Assembly: GCF_025264665.1 (NCBI RefSeq)
Contig: NZ_CP073697.1
Coordinates: 2,976,001 to 3,040,000, forward strand
Length of the DNA stretch: 64,000 nt
Source: Edaphobacter flagellatus
GTDB lineage: Bacteria; Acidobacteriota; Terriglobia; Terriglobales; Acidobacteriaceae
Direction of reading: 5' to 3'
Positions 24,949 to 34,357 of this stretch are shown piece by piece (within the stretch, counting starts at the first letter, position 1; each line of letters opens with the position of its first letter). Made by a program: the position numbers and the translations under genes. Under the pieces are notes generated by a model, which was not told the DNA's origin, ran no database searches, and saw nothing but the letters and a program-made list of their open reading frames with translations.

Positions 24949-26115
24949 CTACAGCGTCAACTTGGCGATGGTTGCTAGTTGCATGAAGGATGTGCCTTCG
25001 TAGATCTTGCCGATCTTGGCGTCGCGGTAGAGTTTTTCGACGGGGTAGTCTTTGACGAAGCCTGAGCCTCCGTAGACTTCGACGGCGAGGGAGGCGGTGC
25101 GCTCGGCGACGTGCGAGGCGAAGTATTTGCACATAGCTGCTTCTTTGAGGAACTCTTGCCCGGCGTCTTTGAGGCGTGCGGCGTTGTAGACGAGCAGTCG
25201 TGCGGCTTCGATGTCGGTGGCCATCTCGGCGAGCTGGAACTGCATGGCCTGGAAGTCGGCGATGGGCTTGCCGAACTGCTTACGCTCCTTGGCCCAGCGG
25301 ACAGCGTGCTGCCATGCGCCTTGTGCGAGGCCCAGCATCTGGGCTCCGATGCCGATGCGGCCCTCGTTGAGGGTTTCGATAGCGATCTTGTAACCCTTGC
25401 CGGGTTCGCCGAGCACGTTGGCGGCGGGGATGACGCAATCGCGAAAGACGAGCTCGCAGGTGGAGGAGGCGCGGATGCCGAGCTTGTCCTCTTTTTTGCC
25501 GAGGGTAAAACCGGGCATTCCTTTTTCGACGAGGAAGGCGGTGATGCCTTTGTAGCCGGCGGAGCGGTCGATGGTGGCGAAGACGATGAAGATGTCGGCT
25601 TCTTTGGCGTTGGTGATCCAGAGCTTTTGGCCGTTGAGGACGTAGGTGTCATCGACCTTGGTGGCGCGGGTTTCGAGGGCGAAAGCGTCGGAGCCGGAGC
25701 CTGCTTCGGAGAGTGCGTAGGCTCCTACGGTGTCGGCGGCGAGCCGGGTAAGGTACTTTTTTTTCTGTTCTTCGTTGGCCCAACGTTTGATGGCGTTGAT
25801 GCAGAGAGTGTTCTGCACGTCGACTAGAACGCCGACGGCGGGATCAACGGCGGAAATCTCCTCGACGGCGAGGATGGCTTCGAAAAAAGTGCCGTCGGCG
25901 CCACCGTACTGCTCGGGGATTTCGATGGACATGAGGCCGAGGGAATGGAGCTGGAGCAAAATGGCGGGGTTCATCTGCTGGGACTCGTCCATCTCGCGGA
26001 CATGTGGGGCGATTTCGACGGCGGCGAATTTGCGGACCGTATCGCGGAACATACGCTCGTCTTCGGTGAGGTGAGTGAGCGCGGGAGGAGTGGAGTGTGA
26101 AGCGACTGCCGGCAT
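24949..26115 (-). CDS. Acyl-CoA dehydrogenase (short/branched-chain type)
   Basis: 388 residues of the acyl-CoA dehydrogenase superfamily. FAD-site segments are seen (YALSEAGSGSDAFALETRA; LWITNAKEADIFIVFATID). The catalytic Glu sits in GKIYEGTSFMQ near the C-terminus, the place typical of short- and medium-chain enzymes, not of isovaleryl-CoA dehydrogenase. It catalyses alpha,beta-dehydrogenation of acyl-CoA with electrons to ETF. Start chosen at ATG 26115 (MPAVASHSTPPALTHLTEDER) because it begins the conserved part; ATG 26148 would add 11 hydrophobic residues. The gene stands alone, divergent from the MFS gene. Confidence 0.92.
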   Translation of the reverse strand: MPAVASHSTPPALTHLTEDERMFRDTVRKFAAVEIAPHVREMDESQQMNPAILLQLHSLGLMSIEIPEQYGGADGTFFEAILAVEEISAVDPAVGVLVDVQNTLCINAIKRWANEEQKKKYLTRLAADTVGAYALSEAGSGSDAFALETRATKVDDTYVLNGQKLWITNAKEADIFIVFATIDRSAGYKGITAFLVEKGMPGFTLGKKEDKLGIRASSTCELVFRDCVIPAANVLGEPGKGYKIAIETLNEGRIGIGAQMLGLAQGAWQHAVRWAKERKQFGKPIADFQAMQFQLAEMATDIEAARLLVYNAARLKDAGQEFLKEAAMCKYFASHVAERTASLAVEVYGGSGFVKDYPVEKLYRDAKIGKIYEGTSFMQLATIAKLTL

Positions 26116-26242
26116 GAAGAAGAAGACCTCGGGAGGGAAGTCTAGCATTTGAAGAGGTGAAATGAATAATGGTTCATTTCGGTTCCTCCTGGGACAGATG
26201 TCCTAGCGAAGGCCTTACACTGGATATTCAGGCTTTAATGCG

Positions 26243-27481
26243 ATGACGAAGAAACCGAACCCAACTCCCCGAGCGCCTCTGCCTTTTCTTGGATTGGCGT
26301 GTGCGGTGGGCGTGTCGACGATGTATTACAACCAGCCTCTGCTGGAGGAGATGGGGAGAACCTACCACGCGGACGCGGGGCATACGGGCTTTGTGGCAAC
26401 GGCGACGCAGGTGGGATATGCATTGGGCCTGCTGTTCTTTGTGCCGCTGGGCGACGTGGTCGAGCGCCGCGGCCTGATGATGAAGCTGTATGCTGCGGTG
26501 GCCATCGGGCTGGTGCTGGTTTCGTTGTCTCCGACGCTGGGCTGGCTGATTTTAGGCTCGGTGGTAATTGGCGGGCTGGCGGCAGTGACCCATGTCGTGC
26601 TGCCGATTGCTCCTGACCTGGTAAGCCACGAGGAGCGAGGGCGTGCGATTGGCACGGTGATGACCGGGCTGCTGCTGGGGATTCTGCTGGCGCGGACCTT
26701 TGCCGGTTGGCTGAGTCATGTGACGGGCTGGCGAAATGTGTTTGTCGTGGCGGCGGTGATGAATGGCGTGTTCGTACCATTGTTGTGGCGGGTGATGCCG
26801 AAGCTGCCGCCTAAGCAGAAGCTGAGCTATGGCGATGCGATGCGGTCACTGTGGACATTGTTTAAGACGCAGCCGCTGCTGCGTGAGTCAGGCACGGTGG
26901 GTGGTCTGGTGTTTGCTTCATTCAGCTGCTTCTGGACGACGCTGGTATTTGTGCTGGAGAGTCACTATCACCTGGGTGCAGGTGTGGCGGGAACGTTCGG
27001 GCTGGTGGGAGCTGCGGGCGCGTTGGTGGCTCCGGTGGCGGGGAAGCTGGCGGACAAGCATGGATCTCGCTGGGTCATCTCGCTGGGGGTTGTGCTGCTC
27101 GCCTTCTCGTATGTGTGGCTATGGGCAGGGGAGTGGGTGCATGCTTCGTTAGCGATGCACATGGTTCTGCTGTCGGTCGGCATTATTGTGCTGGATGTGG
27201 GAGCGCAGTTGTGCCAGGTGGCGAATCAGACGCGGATCTTCGGGCTGGTGCCTTCGGCGCGCGGACGTTTGAACACGGTGTATATGGTGATGTATTTCAC
27301 CGGTGCAGCGGCGGGGTCGGCTCTGGCAACGCGGGCGTGGGCGCACTGGCAATGGACGGGTGTCAGCGTGCTGGAGCTTGTACTGGTGGGGCTGGCGGCG
27401 CTGTGCCATGCGATGGGAAGACGCAATGCGGGCGAAGATCACTGCCATCCGACGAGAGAAGATGAGTTGATGGAGGCTTGA
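26243..27481 (+). CDS. MFS transporter (12-TM drug/sugar efflux type)
   Basis: 412 residues with about 12 hydrophobic helices. The opening PFLGLACAVGVSTMYYNQPLLEEMGR and the motif-A-like GDVVERRGLMMK loop between helices 2 and 3 are typical of the major facilitator superfamily DHA1 branch. The NQPLL...MG signature is shared with YfcJ/YnfM-type and other putative efflux carriers. The substrate is unknown. It probably exports small organic compounds with proton antiport. There is no strong ribosome-binding site. Confidence 0.88.
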   Translation: MTKKPNPTPRAPLPFLGLACAVGVSTMYYNQPLLEEMGRTYHADAGHTGFVATATQVGYALGLLFFVPLGDVVERRGLMMKLYAAVAIGLVLVSLSPTLGWLILGSVVIGGLAAVTHVVLPIAPDLVSHEERGRAIGTVMTGLLLGILLARTFAGWLSHVTGWRNVFVVAAVMNGVFVPLLWRVMPKLPPKQKLSYGDAMRSLWTLFKTQPLLRESGTVGGLVFASFSCFWTTLVFVLESHYHLGAGVAGTFGLVGAAGALVAPVAGKLADKHGSRWVISLGVVLLAFSYVWLWAGEWVHASLAMHMVLLSVGIIVLDVGAQLCQVANQTRIFGLVPSARGRLNTVYMVMYFTGAAAGSALATRAWAHWQWTGVSVLELVLVGLAALCHAMGRRNAGEDHCHPTREDELMEA

Positions 27482-27583
27482 GAGGTGTGTAGGAATCCAC
27501 GCATCCACAGCTGTTTGGTCTGATGCTCGGGAGCTTGGACGGAGAGCCATTCGCGTGTAGTCAGGGAAGGAATAACGGACCAA

Positions 27584-28699
27584 TTGATTCGTTCATATAC
27601 AGATGCGCTTATTGTCGGTGGAGGTCCTGCCGGCCTTGCTGCGGCAATCGCGCTCAGGAAAAAGGGAATTGAGTGTGTTGTCGTGGATGCGATGTCGCCA
27701 TCGATCGACAAGGCATGTGGTGAGGGCCTGATGCCGGATGCGATCGAGGCTCTTCAATCGCTAGGTGTCGCCATGGCGGAAGAAGATGGTTTTGCCTTTG
27801 AGGGCGTTCGATTCGCAGACTTGAGCCACCAGGTAGATGCCGTTTTTCCTGGAGGACATGGGCTTGGAGTCCGTCGCACCCGGCTGCACGAACGACTAGC
27901 GCAGTGCGCGCATGATTCTGGTGCCTCCTTGTGCTGGAACAGCCGTATCAAGCTGTGTAATCGTCATACAGCTCTTATCAACGGCATAGAAACCTCATTT
28001 CAATGGCTGATTGGAGCAGATGGGCAAGGTTCTTCCGTGCGCCGGTGGGCTGGGCTCGATCAAACACTTAAGAAGAAGCTGCGATATGGATTTCGGCGAC
28101 ACTATCAGATCAAGCCGTGGAGCAAGTTTGTCGAAGTGCACTGGAGTAGTGTTGGTCAACTCTACATCACCCCGGTTTCAGCAGAATCTATATGTGTGGT
28201 CTTTGTTACTCGTGACATCAAGTACGATCGCAGAGACATGCTCGCGTCTTTTCCTGAGGTTTCGGCCAGACTTAAAGATGCGCCCCTGATTTCGGTACAG
28301 CGGGGTGCCGTATCCGCCACACGGAAACTGCGGCGAGTAATTGATGGGGCCGTCGCTTTAGTCGGTGATGCATCGGGTTCAACCGATGCGGTGACAGGGG
28401 AGGGGCTTGCGATGTCATTTCGACAGGCGCGTGCGTTAGCGGAAGCGATCGAAGCGGGATCGCTCGAACAGTACGCTATTGCGCATCGGCACATCGGCAG
28501 ACTACCGCACACAATGGGTTCGCTCATGCTCATGATGGACCGCTGGCCTTCAATTGAAGGGCATGCTATGCGAGCGCTTGCGTCGTCTCCGGAGTTTTTT
28601 GGCGAGTTGCTATCTGTTCATATGGGCGCGAAGAGTCTTGCAAAGGCCGCATTCTGCTCGGCGCCTCGATTCGGCTGGAAATTGATCAGCCAAACTTAG
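27584..28699 (+). CDS. FAD-dependent oxidoreductase (geranylgeranyl-reductase/monooxygenase-like)
   Basis: 371 residues. The N-terminal dinucleotide motif DALIVGGGPAGLAAAIALRKKG binds FAD; the mid-protein GDASGSTDAVTGEGLAMSFRQA is the second FAD signature of the PHBH/GGR-like group. A segment ACGEGLMPDAIEAL replaces the usual catalytic-domain opening of GGR enzymes. Such flavoproteins occur in lipid, quinone and type III polyketide clusters, but no partner is visible other than the next gene. The start is TTG 27584 (no in-frame ATG nearby; AAGGA lies about 14 bases upstream). Base composition looks lower in GC than its neighbours. Confidence 0.85.
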   Translation: MIRSYTDALIVGGGPAGLAAAIALRKKGIECVVVDAMSPSIDKACGEGLMPDAIEALQSLGVAMAEEDGFAFEGVRFADLSHQVDAVFPGGHGLGVRRTRLHERLAQCAHDSGASLCWNSRIKLCNRHTALINGIETSFQWLIGADGQGSSVRRWAGLDQTLKKKLRYGFRRHYQIKPWSKFVEVHWSSVGQLYITPVSAESICVVFVTRDIKYDRRDMLASFPEVSARLKDAPLISVQRGAVSATRKLRRVIDGAVALVGDASGSTDAVTGEGLAMSFRQARALAEAIEAGSLEQYAIAHRHIGRLPHTMGSLMLMMDRWPSIEGHAMRALASSPEFFGELLSVHMGAKSLAKAAFCSAPRFGWKLISQT

Positions 28700-28716
28700 C
28701 ATCGATGAGAGGTTCG

Positions 28717-29349
28717 ATGATGCAGCGAAAAGATGCAGGTGTACCCAGAGTCGGACTCTCTGTACTGAAGAGTCTGCTGATGCTGTTTCTTGTTGGAATA
28801 GCGAAAGGGCAAACAGCCCACCAGATCAACATTCATCTCGATCCCTCAGCGACAGCGATTCAGTGGACGCTCGGCGATGTTCTTCACACGGTCCATGGGA
28901 CGTTCAAGATGAAACGTGGCGTCATCAGCTACAACCCGCTTAATGGAGGAGCCAGCGGCTTGATTGAGATTGATGCAACGAGCGGTGAGAGCGGTAGCTC
29001 GGCTCGCGATCAGAAGATGCACAAGGATGTTTTGAACAGTTCCCAATATCAGGCCATCACTTTTCGTCCCAGCCATGCTGAGGGTGCATTTGATCAGACA
29101 ATGCGCGGAGATTTTATCGTTGATGGGGTCCTCAATCTTCATGGGCAGGATCATCCTATGAAGATGAAAGTGTCGGTTCAACCCAAAGGAAACCAGCTTT
29201 CCATCGAAACCCATTTTGTGATCCCTTATGTTGCATGGGGCTTAAAAGACCCGAGTACCTTTGTGTTGCGAGTGAACAAAGAAGTCTCAGTCGATGTTGC
29301 CACTATTGCAACAGCATCAAACGAGCCTGACGCTGGCACGCATCCATAA
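28717..29349 (+). CDS. YceI-like family protein (exported)
   Basis: 210 residues with a signal peptide (SVLKSLLMLFLVGIAKGQT). The lipocalin-like YceI fold is indicated by AIQWTLGDVLHTVHGTFKM, the SGLIEIDATSGESG strand and the typical DQKMHKDVLNSSQYQAITFRP loop. YceI proteins bind polyisoprenoid or other amphiphilic lipids in the periplasm. ATG 28717 follows AGAGG by 4 bases; ATG 28705 is an alternative. It follows the flavoprotein by less than 20 bases, so one operon is likely. Together they suggest handling of an isoprenoid or a lipid-like metabolite, by inference. Confidence 0.85.
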   Translation: MMQRKDAGVPRVGLSVLKSLLMLFLVGIAKGQTAHQINIHLDPSATAIQWTLGDVLHTVHGTFKMKRGVISYNPLNGGASGLIEIDATSGESGSSARDQKMHKDVLNSSQYQAITFRPSHAEGAFDQTMRGDFIVDGVLNLHGQDHPMKMKVSVQPKGNQLSIETHFVIPYVAWGLKDPSTFVLRVNKEVSVDVATIATASNEPDAGTHP

Positions 29350-29391
29350 TGGTGTTTTCGAAGCAGGGGGATGTCTTGGGCTGGGTGTGTG

Positions 29392-29468
29392 TGGTGAGCG
29401 AGGCAGGGATCGAACCTGCAACCCCGAGCTTAGAAGGCTCGTGCTCTATCCGATTGAGCTACTCGCCC
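29392..29468 (-). tRNA. tRNA-Arg (TCT)
   Basis: On the minus strand: acceptor GGGCGAG/CTCGCTC (one G-T pair), D-arm GCTCAATCGGATAGAGC, anticodon stem CGAGC/GCTCG around CTTCTAA (anticodon TCT), T-loop TTCGATC, discriminator A and CCA encoded at 29392-29394. Confidence 0.96.
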
Positions 29469-29567
29469 ACACGTGTGAAGCGGGAGTTCGCTTCTTTTCC
29501 ATTGTAAATGGGAGTGGGTGGAAAGCCTCTGCAAGAGGTATGCGGATCACCAACCCCTTTTCTTTAT

Positions 29568-30158
29568 TTATGCGGTGAAGGCGCGGCTGCGCAGGAGCGT
29601 GGCGGTTTCGTTGAGGGCTGCTCCCCAGTTTTGTTCGGCAGCGTCGGGATTGTGTCCGAGGGCTTTGAGGTAGAGGCTGATGGCGAAGCCCTCCTGCGGG
29701 CCGGAGAGATCGATAAGCGCGGGACGCAGGACGCACTCGAGCATTGCATAGGGATGGTTGAGCGGTGCGGCGAGGCGCTCTATGCGGTGCATAATCTGCT
29801 CGTGCTGGTGGAAGGAGACGAAGGTGGAGCGCTCGCGCCAGATGAGATCGATGTAGCTGGCGATGCCGGTGGGAGCGTCTTCGGGAATCAGGTTAAGTTC
29901 AAAGCGTAGAGCGGCAAGATCGTCGTTGCCGAGTGTCCATACGTCGCACTTGGCGGTGAAGACGGGGGAGCGTGGTGCGTTGAGTGCGCGGAGGGCATGG
30001 AGCAGTGCGGGGTGCTGGGATGCCTCTTCGAGCCAGTCAAGGTCGTAGGGGTTTTCGCGGAGGTCGATGAAGTGGCGGCTCGGGTCGTTGGGGTCGGACC
30101 AGGGGACTACGAGAACCGGATCGTCGGCTCCACATTCAACGGACCACTCGGAGAGCAT
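29568..30158 (-). CDS. Conserved hypothetical cytoplasmic protein
   Basis: 196 residues without a signal or membrane segment. The composition is acidic with several Trp and Pro residues; distinctive segments are DPVLVVPWSDPNDPSRHFID and LRFELNLIPEDAP. It reads as a folded single-domain alpha/beta protein. I do not recognise the family. It lies downstream of the hydrolase gene (73 bases) and upstream of tRNA-Arg on the same strand; an operon with the YheT/DUF72 pair is possible. Confidence 0.7.
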   Translation of the reverse strand: MLSEWSVECGADDPVLVVPWSDPNDPSRHFIDLRENPYDLDWLEEASQHPALLHALRALNAPRSPVFTAKCDVWTLGNDDLAALRFELNLIPEDAPTGIASYIDLIWRERSTFVSFHQHEQIMHRIERLAAPLNHPYAMLECVLRPALIDLSGPQEGFAISLYLKALGHNPDAAEQNWGAALNETATLLRSRAFTA

Positions 30159-30230
30159 CTTTTTATCTTACGCGGATGTGAGCTTGGGGCATGCTTGCAG
30201 GTGAGAAGAAGTTTACAGATGTTGGTGACG

Positions 30231-31274
30231 TCAGTTGTGTTCCAGCAGAAAACGTAGCAGCGTGTGTTCGGCCCAGTAACCGTCGTATCCGCTGGATAGA
30301 TCGGGTGTGGCGAGGAAGGCGCAGTGGCCGCCGTGTTTGCTTTCGATGAAGGTGATGTTGGAATTCGTGGCGATGCGTGCGCGGGTTTCGGGAGTAAGAC
30401 GTATGAAGGGGTCGTCAGCAGCGTTGAGGATGAGAGTGGGAATGGCGATGCGGTCAATGGTGCGGGCGCTGGCGGCGCGGAAGTAGTAGTCGTCGGCGCC
30501 GGTGAAGCCGGAGTAGAAAGCGGTGATTTGCTCGTCGAATTCACGGATGGAGCGGATGTTGTCAGCCCGGCTGGGATCGTAGGCGCGAGGGAAGAGGGCG
30601 ACCTTACGGCGATAGCGGGCGAGCAGCGCGCGGATGAATTTCATTTCGTAGGCGCGGTTTTGTGGGGCGTGGAGAGCGTCGGCGGACGGGCCGAGGTCGA
30701 TGGCAGGGGAGACTCCGACGACGGAGCGAAGTTGCTTCGGGGCGGACTGTGCCAGATCGCCAGCGAGTTTGAGGACGAGATTGCCTCCCATGGAGTAGCC
30801 GATGAGAGCGATGAACTGGAGGTTGTGCTCGGCGATGAAGTGGCGTATGACGGCGCCGACATCGGCAGAGAGGCCAGAGTGGTAGAGGGTGGGTGTCTCG
30901 GCCTCGGTGCCTCCGCAGTTGCGCATGTTCATGCGGATGATGTTGCCACCAGCATGCCAGATTTTATTGGCGTTGCCGATGACGTATTGCGATTCCGATG
31001 AGCCTTCGAGTCCATGCACGATGATTGCAGTGGGGCGGGAGGCGCGGACGCTGGCGGGCTGCCAGTGGCAGTCGCAGCGAACGCGACTTGCGATCTGGCT
31101 ACTCGATGCGGGGACGACTTCGACGAGCACTATCTCGGCTGGAGGAAGTGTGTTGATACGCGGGAGGAAGTTTCCGACGATGGTCTGGAGGTGGCCGTTG
31201 GAGAGGAAGCGGCGCGGCACGAACCCTGTTACGTGAGCTGTGGAGGTGGCGATGGTTTCAAGTGCTGTTGCCAT
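30231..31274 (-). CDS. YheT-like alpha/beta hydrolase
   Basis: 347 residues. The YheT/ABHD1-3 group signatures are visible: FLSNGHLQTIVGNF near the start, HGLEGSSESQYV, MRNCGGTE, the nucleophile elbow GYSMGGNLVLKLAGD, and the closing ESKHGGHCAFL with the catalytic His. It is probably an esterase with unknown substrate. The start ATG 31274 overlaps the TGA of the DUF72 gene by four bases (ATGA); this sets the start and shows translational coupling. Confidence 0.9.
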   Translation of the reverse strand: MATALETIATSTAHVTGFVPRRFLSNGHLQTIVGNFLPRINTLPPAEIVLVEVVPASSSQIASRVRCDCHWQPASVRASRPTAIIVHGLEGSSESQYVIGNANKIWHAGGNIIRMNMRNCGGTEAETPTLYHSGLSADVGAVIRHFIAEHNLQFIALIGYSMGGNLVLKLAGDLAQSAPKQLRSVVGVSPAIDLGPSADALHAPQNRAYEMKFIRALLARYRRKVALFPRAYDPSRADNIRSIREFDEQITAFYSGFTGADDYYFRAASARTIDRIAIPTLILNAADDPFIRLTPETRARIATNSNITFIESKHGGHCAFLATPDLSSGYDGYWAEHTLLRFLLEHN

Positions 31275-32071
31275 CAACGCCCCACCACTTTGGTGATCTC
31301 CGAGAGAAAGGAGACGGCGTTGAGTGCCCCCGTGGGCTCGTCTTCGTGCTTGAAATAGATGTAGACATCTCGATCGAGAGCGAGCGCGGAGAAACGTTTT
31401 GCGAAGGCGGCAATCTCGTCGGGAGTGTAAGCTCCGGTACGACGGAGACGGAAGCTGGTGTGTGTGGTTGCGGTGTGTACTTCAGGCGTTTCGAGGGAAT
31501 CGCTTTCGGCGATGCAGAGTGCGGCGTTGTGTTTGCGTAAGATGGAATAGATTTCGTCGCTAAACCAGGACTCGTGGCGGAACTCGAAGGCGATGGGCAG
31601 GGTTCCGGGACCGTTGAAGGCCGGGGCAGAGAGGAAATTGCTGAGGCGTTCGGCATCGGCCTTCATATTAGGCGGCAACTGGAAGAGCAGGAGGCCGAAT
31701 TTCCCGGCCTGACGCACGGGTTCGAGGATACCAGCGAGATAGGCGATGTCGGATTCGCAGTTGTTGAGCCGCTTGATATGGGTAATGCGTTGTGGGGCTT
31801 TGAAGCTGAAGCGAAAGAAAGATGGTGTTGCGGTAAGCCAGTTCTCCAGCATGGTTGCTGTGGGGAAAGCGCGGAAGGTGTAGTTCACCTCGACGGAACT
31901 GAGTTGGGTGGAGTAGAACTCGAGGAAGCGCTTCTGAGGGAGAGTTTCAGGGTAGAAGGCAGGCTTCCATGTGGGGTAGGCCCAGCCGGAAGTGCCAGCG
32001 AAGATCCGTGAAGCTGCGGCTGCCTGCGCTGTCGCTGACGAAGGAAGTGCGGCTTGGGGAGCGCGGGGCAA
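31274..32071 (-). CDS. DUF72 (YecE-like) protein
   Basis: 265 residues. The TIM-barrel-like DUF72 family is recognised by IFAGTSGWAYPTWKPAFYP at the start, SSVEVNYTFRAFPT, RFSFKAPQRITHIKRL, FQLPPNM, FEFRHESWFSDE and VYIYFKHEDE at the end. The molecular function is not established. The first 20 residues (Ala/Pro/Ser-rich) are unlike the family. The stop overlaps the start of the hydrolase gene. Confidence 0.92.
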   Translation of the reverse strand: MPRAPQAALPSSATAQAAAASRIFAGTSGWAYPTWKPAFYPETLPQKRFLEFYSTQLSSVEVNYTFRAFPTATMLENWLTATPSFFRFSFKAPQRITHIKRLNNCESDIAYLAGILEPVRQAGKFGLLLFQLPPNMKADAERLSNFLSAPAFNGPGTLPIAFEFRHESWFSDEIYSILRKHNAALCIAESDSLETPEVHTATTHTSFRLRRTGAYTPDEIAAFAKRFSALALDRDVYIYFKHEDEPTGALNAVSFLSEITKVVGR

Positions 32072-32108
32072 GCAGGATCGCCAAAGGGCTCAACGAGATG
32101 GGTAGTAT

Positions 32109-32184
32109 TGGGGCGGCTAGTGGGGTTCGAACCCACGACATCCGCAGCCACAGTGCGGCGTTCTGCCACTGAACTATAGCCGCC
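32109..32184 (-). tRNA. tRNA-His (GTG)
   Basis: Minus strand: acceptor GCGGCTA/TAGCCGC with the extra 5' G (G-1) facing discriminator C73, as for histidine tRNA. Anticodon stem CCGCA/TGCGG around CTGTGGC (anticodon GTG), T-arm GTGGG-TTCGAAC-CCCAC, CCA encoded. Confidence 0.97.
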
Positions 32185-32251
32185 GTACTGAATTAAATTG
32201 TAGCATCAGAGCGGGATTCGCGGAGCTTGTTCTCGCGGAAAAGGATAGAAG

Positions 32252-32791
32252 ATGCAGCCTCCTGCACAGCCCGAGGTTCTTTCCCCGCGTGTCAAGCGGG
32301 CTCGCGGCCTCTTCGATGACGAGAACCTCGACATTTTGTCGCATGTGCTGGATGACTTTATTCCTATTCCCGGGACGTCGATCCGGTTCGGGCTGGACGG
32401 CATTATGGGGGTGATTCCGGGGATCGGCGACGTACTGGGCGGCATTGCCTCGTGCATCATCATCATTGCCGCGTGGGTTCGCGGCGTTCCGTATGTAACG
32501 CTGGCGCGGATGGTAACGAACGTCGTCATTGAAGTGGTGGTTGGGTCAGTCCCGATTTTGGGCGATATGTTCGACATTGCCTGGCGCGCGAATCGGCGTA
32601 ACTATGCATTACTGACAGGAAGTCTGTATGAGCCACGCAAGCATACGATTCAGAGCTGGCTCTTTCTTGGTGTGCTTTGCACGGTCTTGTTTCTGCTGAT
32701 GCTGCTGCCCATGTTGCTGATTGCATGGTTGGCGAATGGGTTGATGCACTCCTTATTTGGAGTGGATGTGCACTTCCATACATGGTTTTAA
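32252..32791 (+). CDS. DUF4112 membrane protein
   Basis: 179 residues. The DUF4112 core is clear: LLDDFIPIPGTSIRFGLDGIMGVIPGIGDVLGG-like sequence followed by YVTLARMVTNVVIEVVVGSVPILGDMFDIAWRANRRN. The N-terminal half is amphipathic; the C-terminal LFLGVLCTVLFLLMLLPMLL is a transmembrane segment. Function unknown. AAGGA 6 bases upstream supports the start. It sits between tRNA-His and tRNA-Pro and ends 27 bases before the latter. Confidence 0.9.
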   Translation: MQPPAQPEVLSPRVKRARGLFDDENLDILSHVLDDFIPIPGTSIRFGLDGIMGVIPGIGDVLGGIASCIIIIAAWVRGVPYVTLARMVTNVVIEVVVGSVPILGDMFDIAWRANRRNYALLTGSLYEPRKHTIQSWLFLGVLCTVLFLLMLLPMLLIAWLANGLMHSLFGVDVHFHTWF

Positions 32792-34316
32792 CAGCCTAAT
32801 GCGATAAACTGGAAAAGTCGGGGCGTAGCGCAGTCTGGTAGCGCATCTGCTTTGGGAGCAGAGGGTCGGGGGTTCGAATCCCTCCGCCCCGACCATTTTC
32901 CAAATTTGGCCCTTTCGAAGATCATGTCGAATGACTTTCTGTATGTAGGGGTTGCATTTAGGGCATCTACAGCGCAGTTCGAAAACAGCATTCTGAGCAA
33001 TTTGGCTTTTTCGGTCACATCCTGCGAAACATACAGCAAATAGGCCTTATTTGCGAGTTCGAAAATCCTTTGTGCGTCTAAAGCTCTATCGCTGGTTTCA
33101 GCGTTTTTTAAGGCTTCCATCGCCATCTTGACCTGCTGCTCTTCCATCCGCCAATCGTTCATCTTGCGTTCCCAGAAGTCTTCCGGGATTTTGCCGTCGA
33201 GTTTGTCGGTGTAGGCATCGTCCATTCGCTTACGGGTAGCTGCTAGCCGAGTCTCCAGCCGTGAACGTTCCGCGTTTACCTTGCTGATGGATTGCTGCTG
33301 ATCCTTACGTAAGGTCGTTACGATTTGAAAGACGATCTCCTCTGGCACCCGTAGGCCCTTTAGCGGCTCTCCCAGACGTTGGGCGATATCTTCCTCCCGG
33401 AAGCGTGGAAGCTGGCACTTGCCGCGATGCCCAGTGCACCGGTAATAAACGTATTTTCCTTCTGGACATCGCCGGTGACCATGCAGCCGTCATAAGCGCA
33501 GTTCATTAAGCCACGGAAGGCAATCTCGCGCTTAGAATACTTCGGCCTGTTGTGACCGGTAAGAACCGTTTGCACCTGATCGAATAGTGCAGGTTTTACG
33601 TATAGCGGATGCGTTCCCGGATACGTATTCCCCATCCATTCGAACGAACCGGTATAAAACCGGTTTTTGAGGATACGGTGTACGTTTCCGCGACTGATGG
33701 TCTTACCGGTTTCGATACGTATTTTCTTGGCTAAGGTCGTGAGGGTATGAGCACCGGTAGCGTACAGCTCGAAGATACGTTTCACCGTAATCGAATCGAT
33801 TGGATCGACTTCGATGGTGCGCTCCGCTTTGTTGTTTCTGTAGCCGAACGGTGCATGGCCGGGATAGATACCTTGCGAGGCCTTCTCCCGCATACCTTTC
33901 TTCACCTCTTCGCGCAGGTTTTCTGAATAGTTCCGAGCCATCACGAGATTGATTCCCTGAATCAGCTTCGATTGCGATTTTGAGTTTTTCGAGACGGTCT
34001 GGCCTTCTTTGACGAAATGGACCTCAATATCCAAATCCTCAACCGTCACCGCGTCGCGGAAGTTCCGGTAAAGCCTATCGGTTTTTTCCACCAGCAACAC
34101 CCGGCAAGACCGGTTACGTCTGAAGTACGTCATCATCTCGCCAAACTACTTGCGACCTGTCGCTTTGGCTGTCTCCACGTCTTCGAAAGCAGGCACGATC
34201 TTGAAGCCGTTCCGTTGCGCGTGCTCGCGCAATAATTTCGATTGGGCTCCGAGCGAAAAACCTTCCTGCTCCTGTTCACGGCTCGATACGCGGGTGTAGA
34301 TCACAGCTTCGGTCAT
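32788..34316 (-). pseudogene. Large serine recombinase, broken by amber codon and frameshift
   Basis: The N-terminus MTEAVIYTRVSSREQEQEGF holds the resolvase catalytic Ser in RVSS. The frame stops at TAG 34146-34148 (GRK-stop-FGEMM, where Gln is expected) and continues in the same frame through VLLVEKTDRLYR and the recombinase domain (MREKASQGIYPGHAPFGYRNN). Near 33455, GGAAAAT lacks one A: the frame before and after differ. The restored reading gives YYRCTGHRGKC with zinc-ribbon cysteines, then the coiled-coil end from VPEEIVFQIV. The last residues (SGRRDSNPRPSAPKADAL) read antisense through tRNA-Pro. CGGAGG 4 bases upstream sets the start. Intact, it would excise and integrate the element. 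Confidence 0.85.
32819..32895 (+). tRNA. tRNA-Pro (TGG), integration target
   Basis: Acceptor CGGGGCG/CGCCCCG, D-arm with GCGCAGTCTGGTAGCGC, anticodon stem TCTGC/GCAGA around TTTGGGA (anticodon TGG), T-arm with TTCGAAT, discriminator A and encoded CCA. The recombinase frame on the other strand runs through it, so this tRNA is the presumed attachment site; the tRNA itself is intact. Confidence 0.97.
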
Positions 34317-34357
34317 GCTGCCTCCGGGTGGGTATGAGGATATCAAACGTTGATCGG

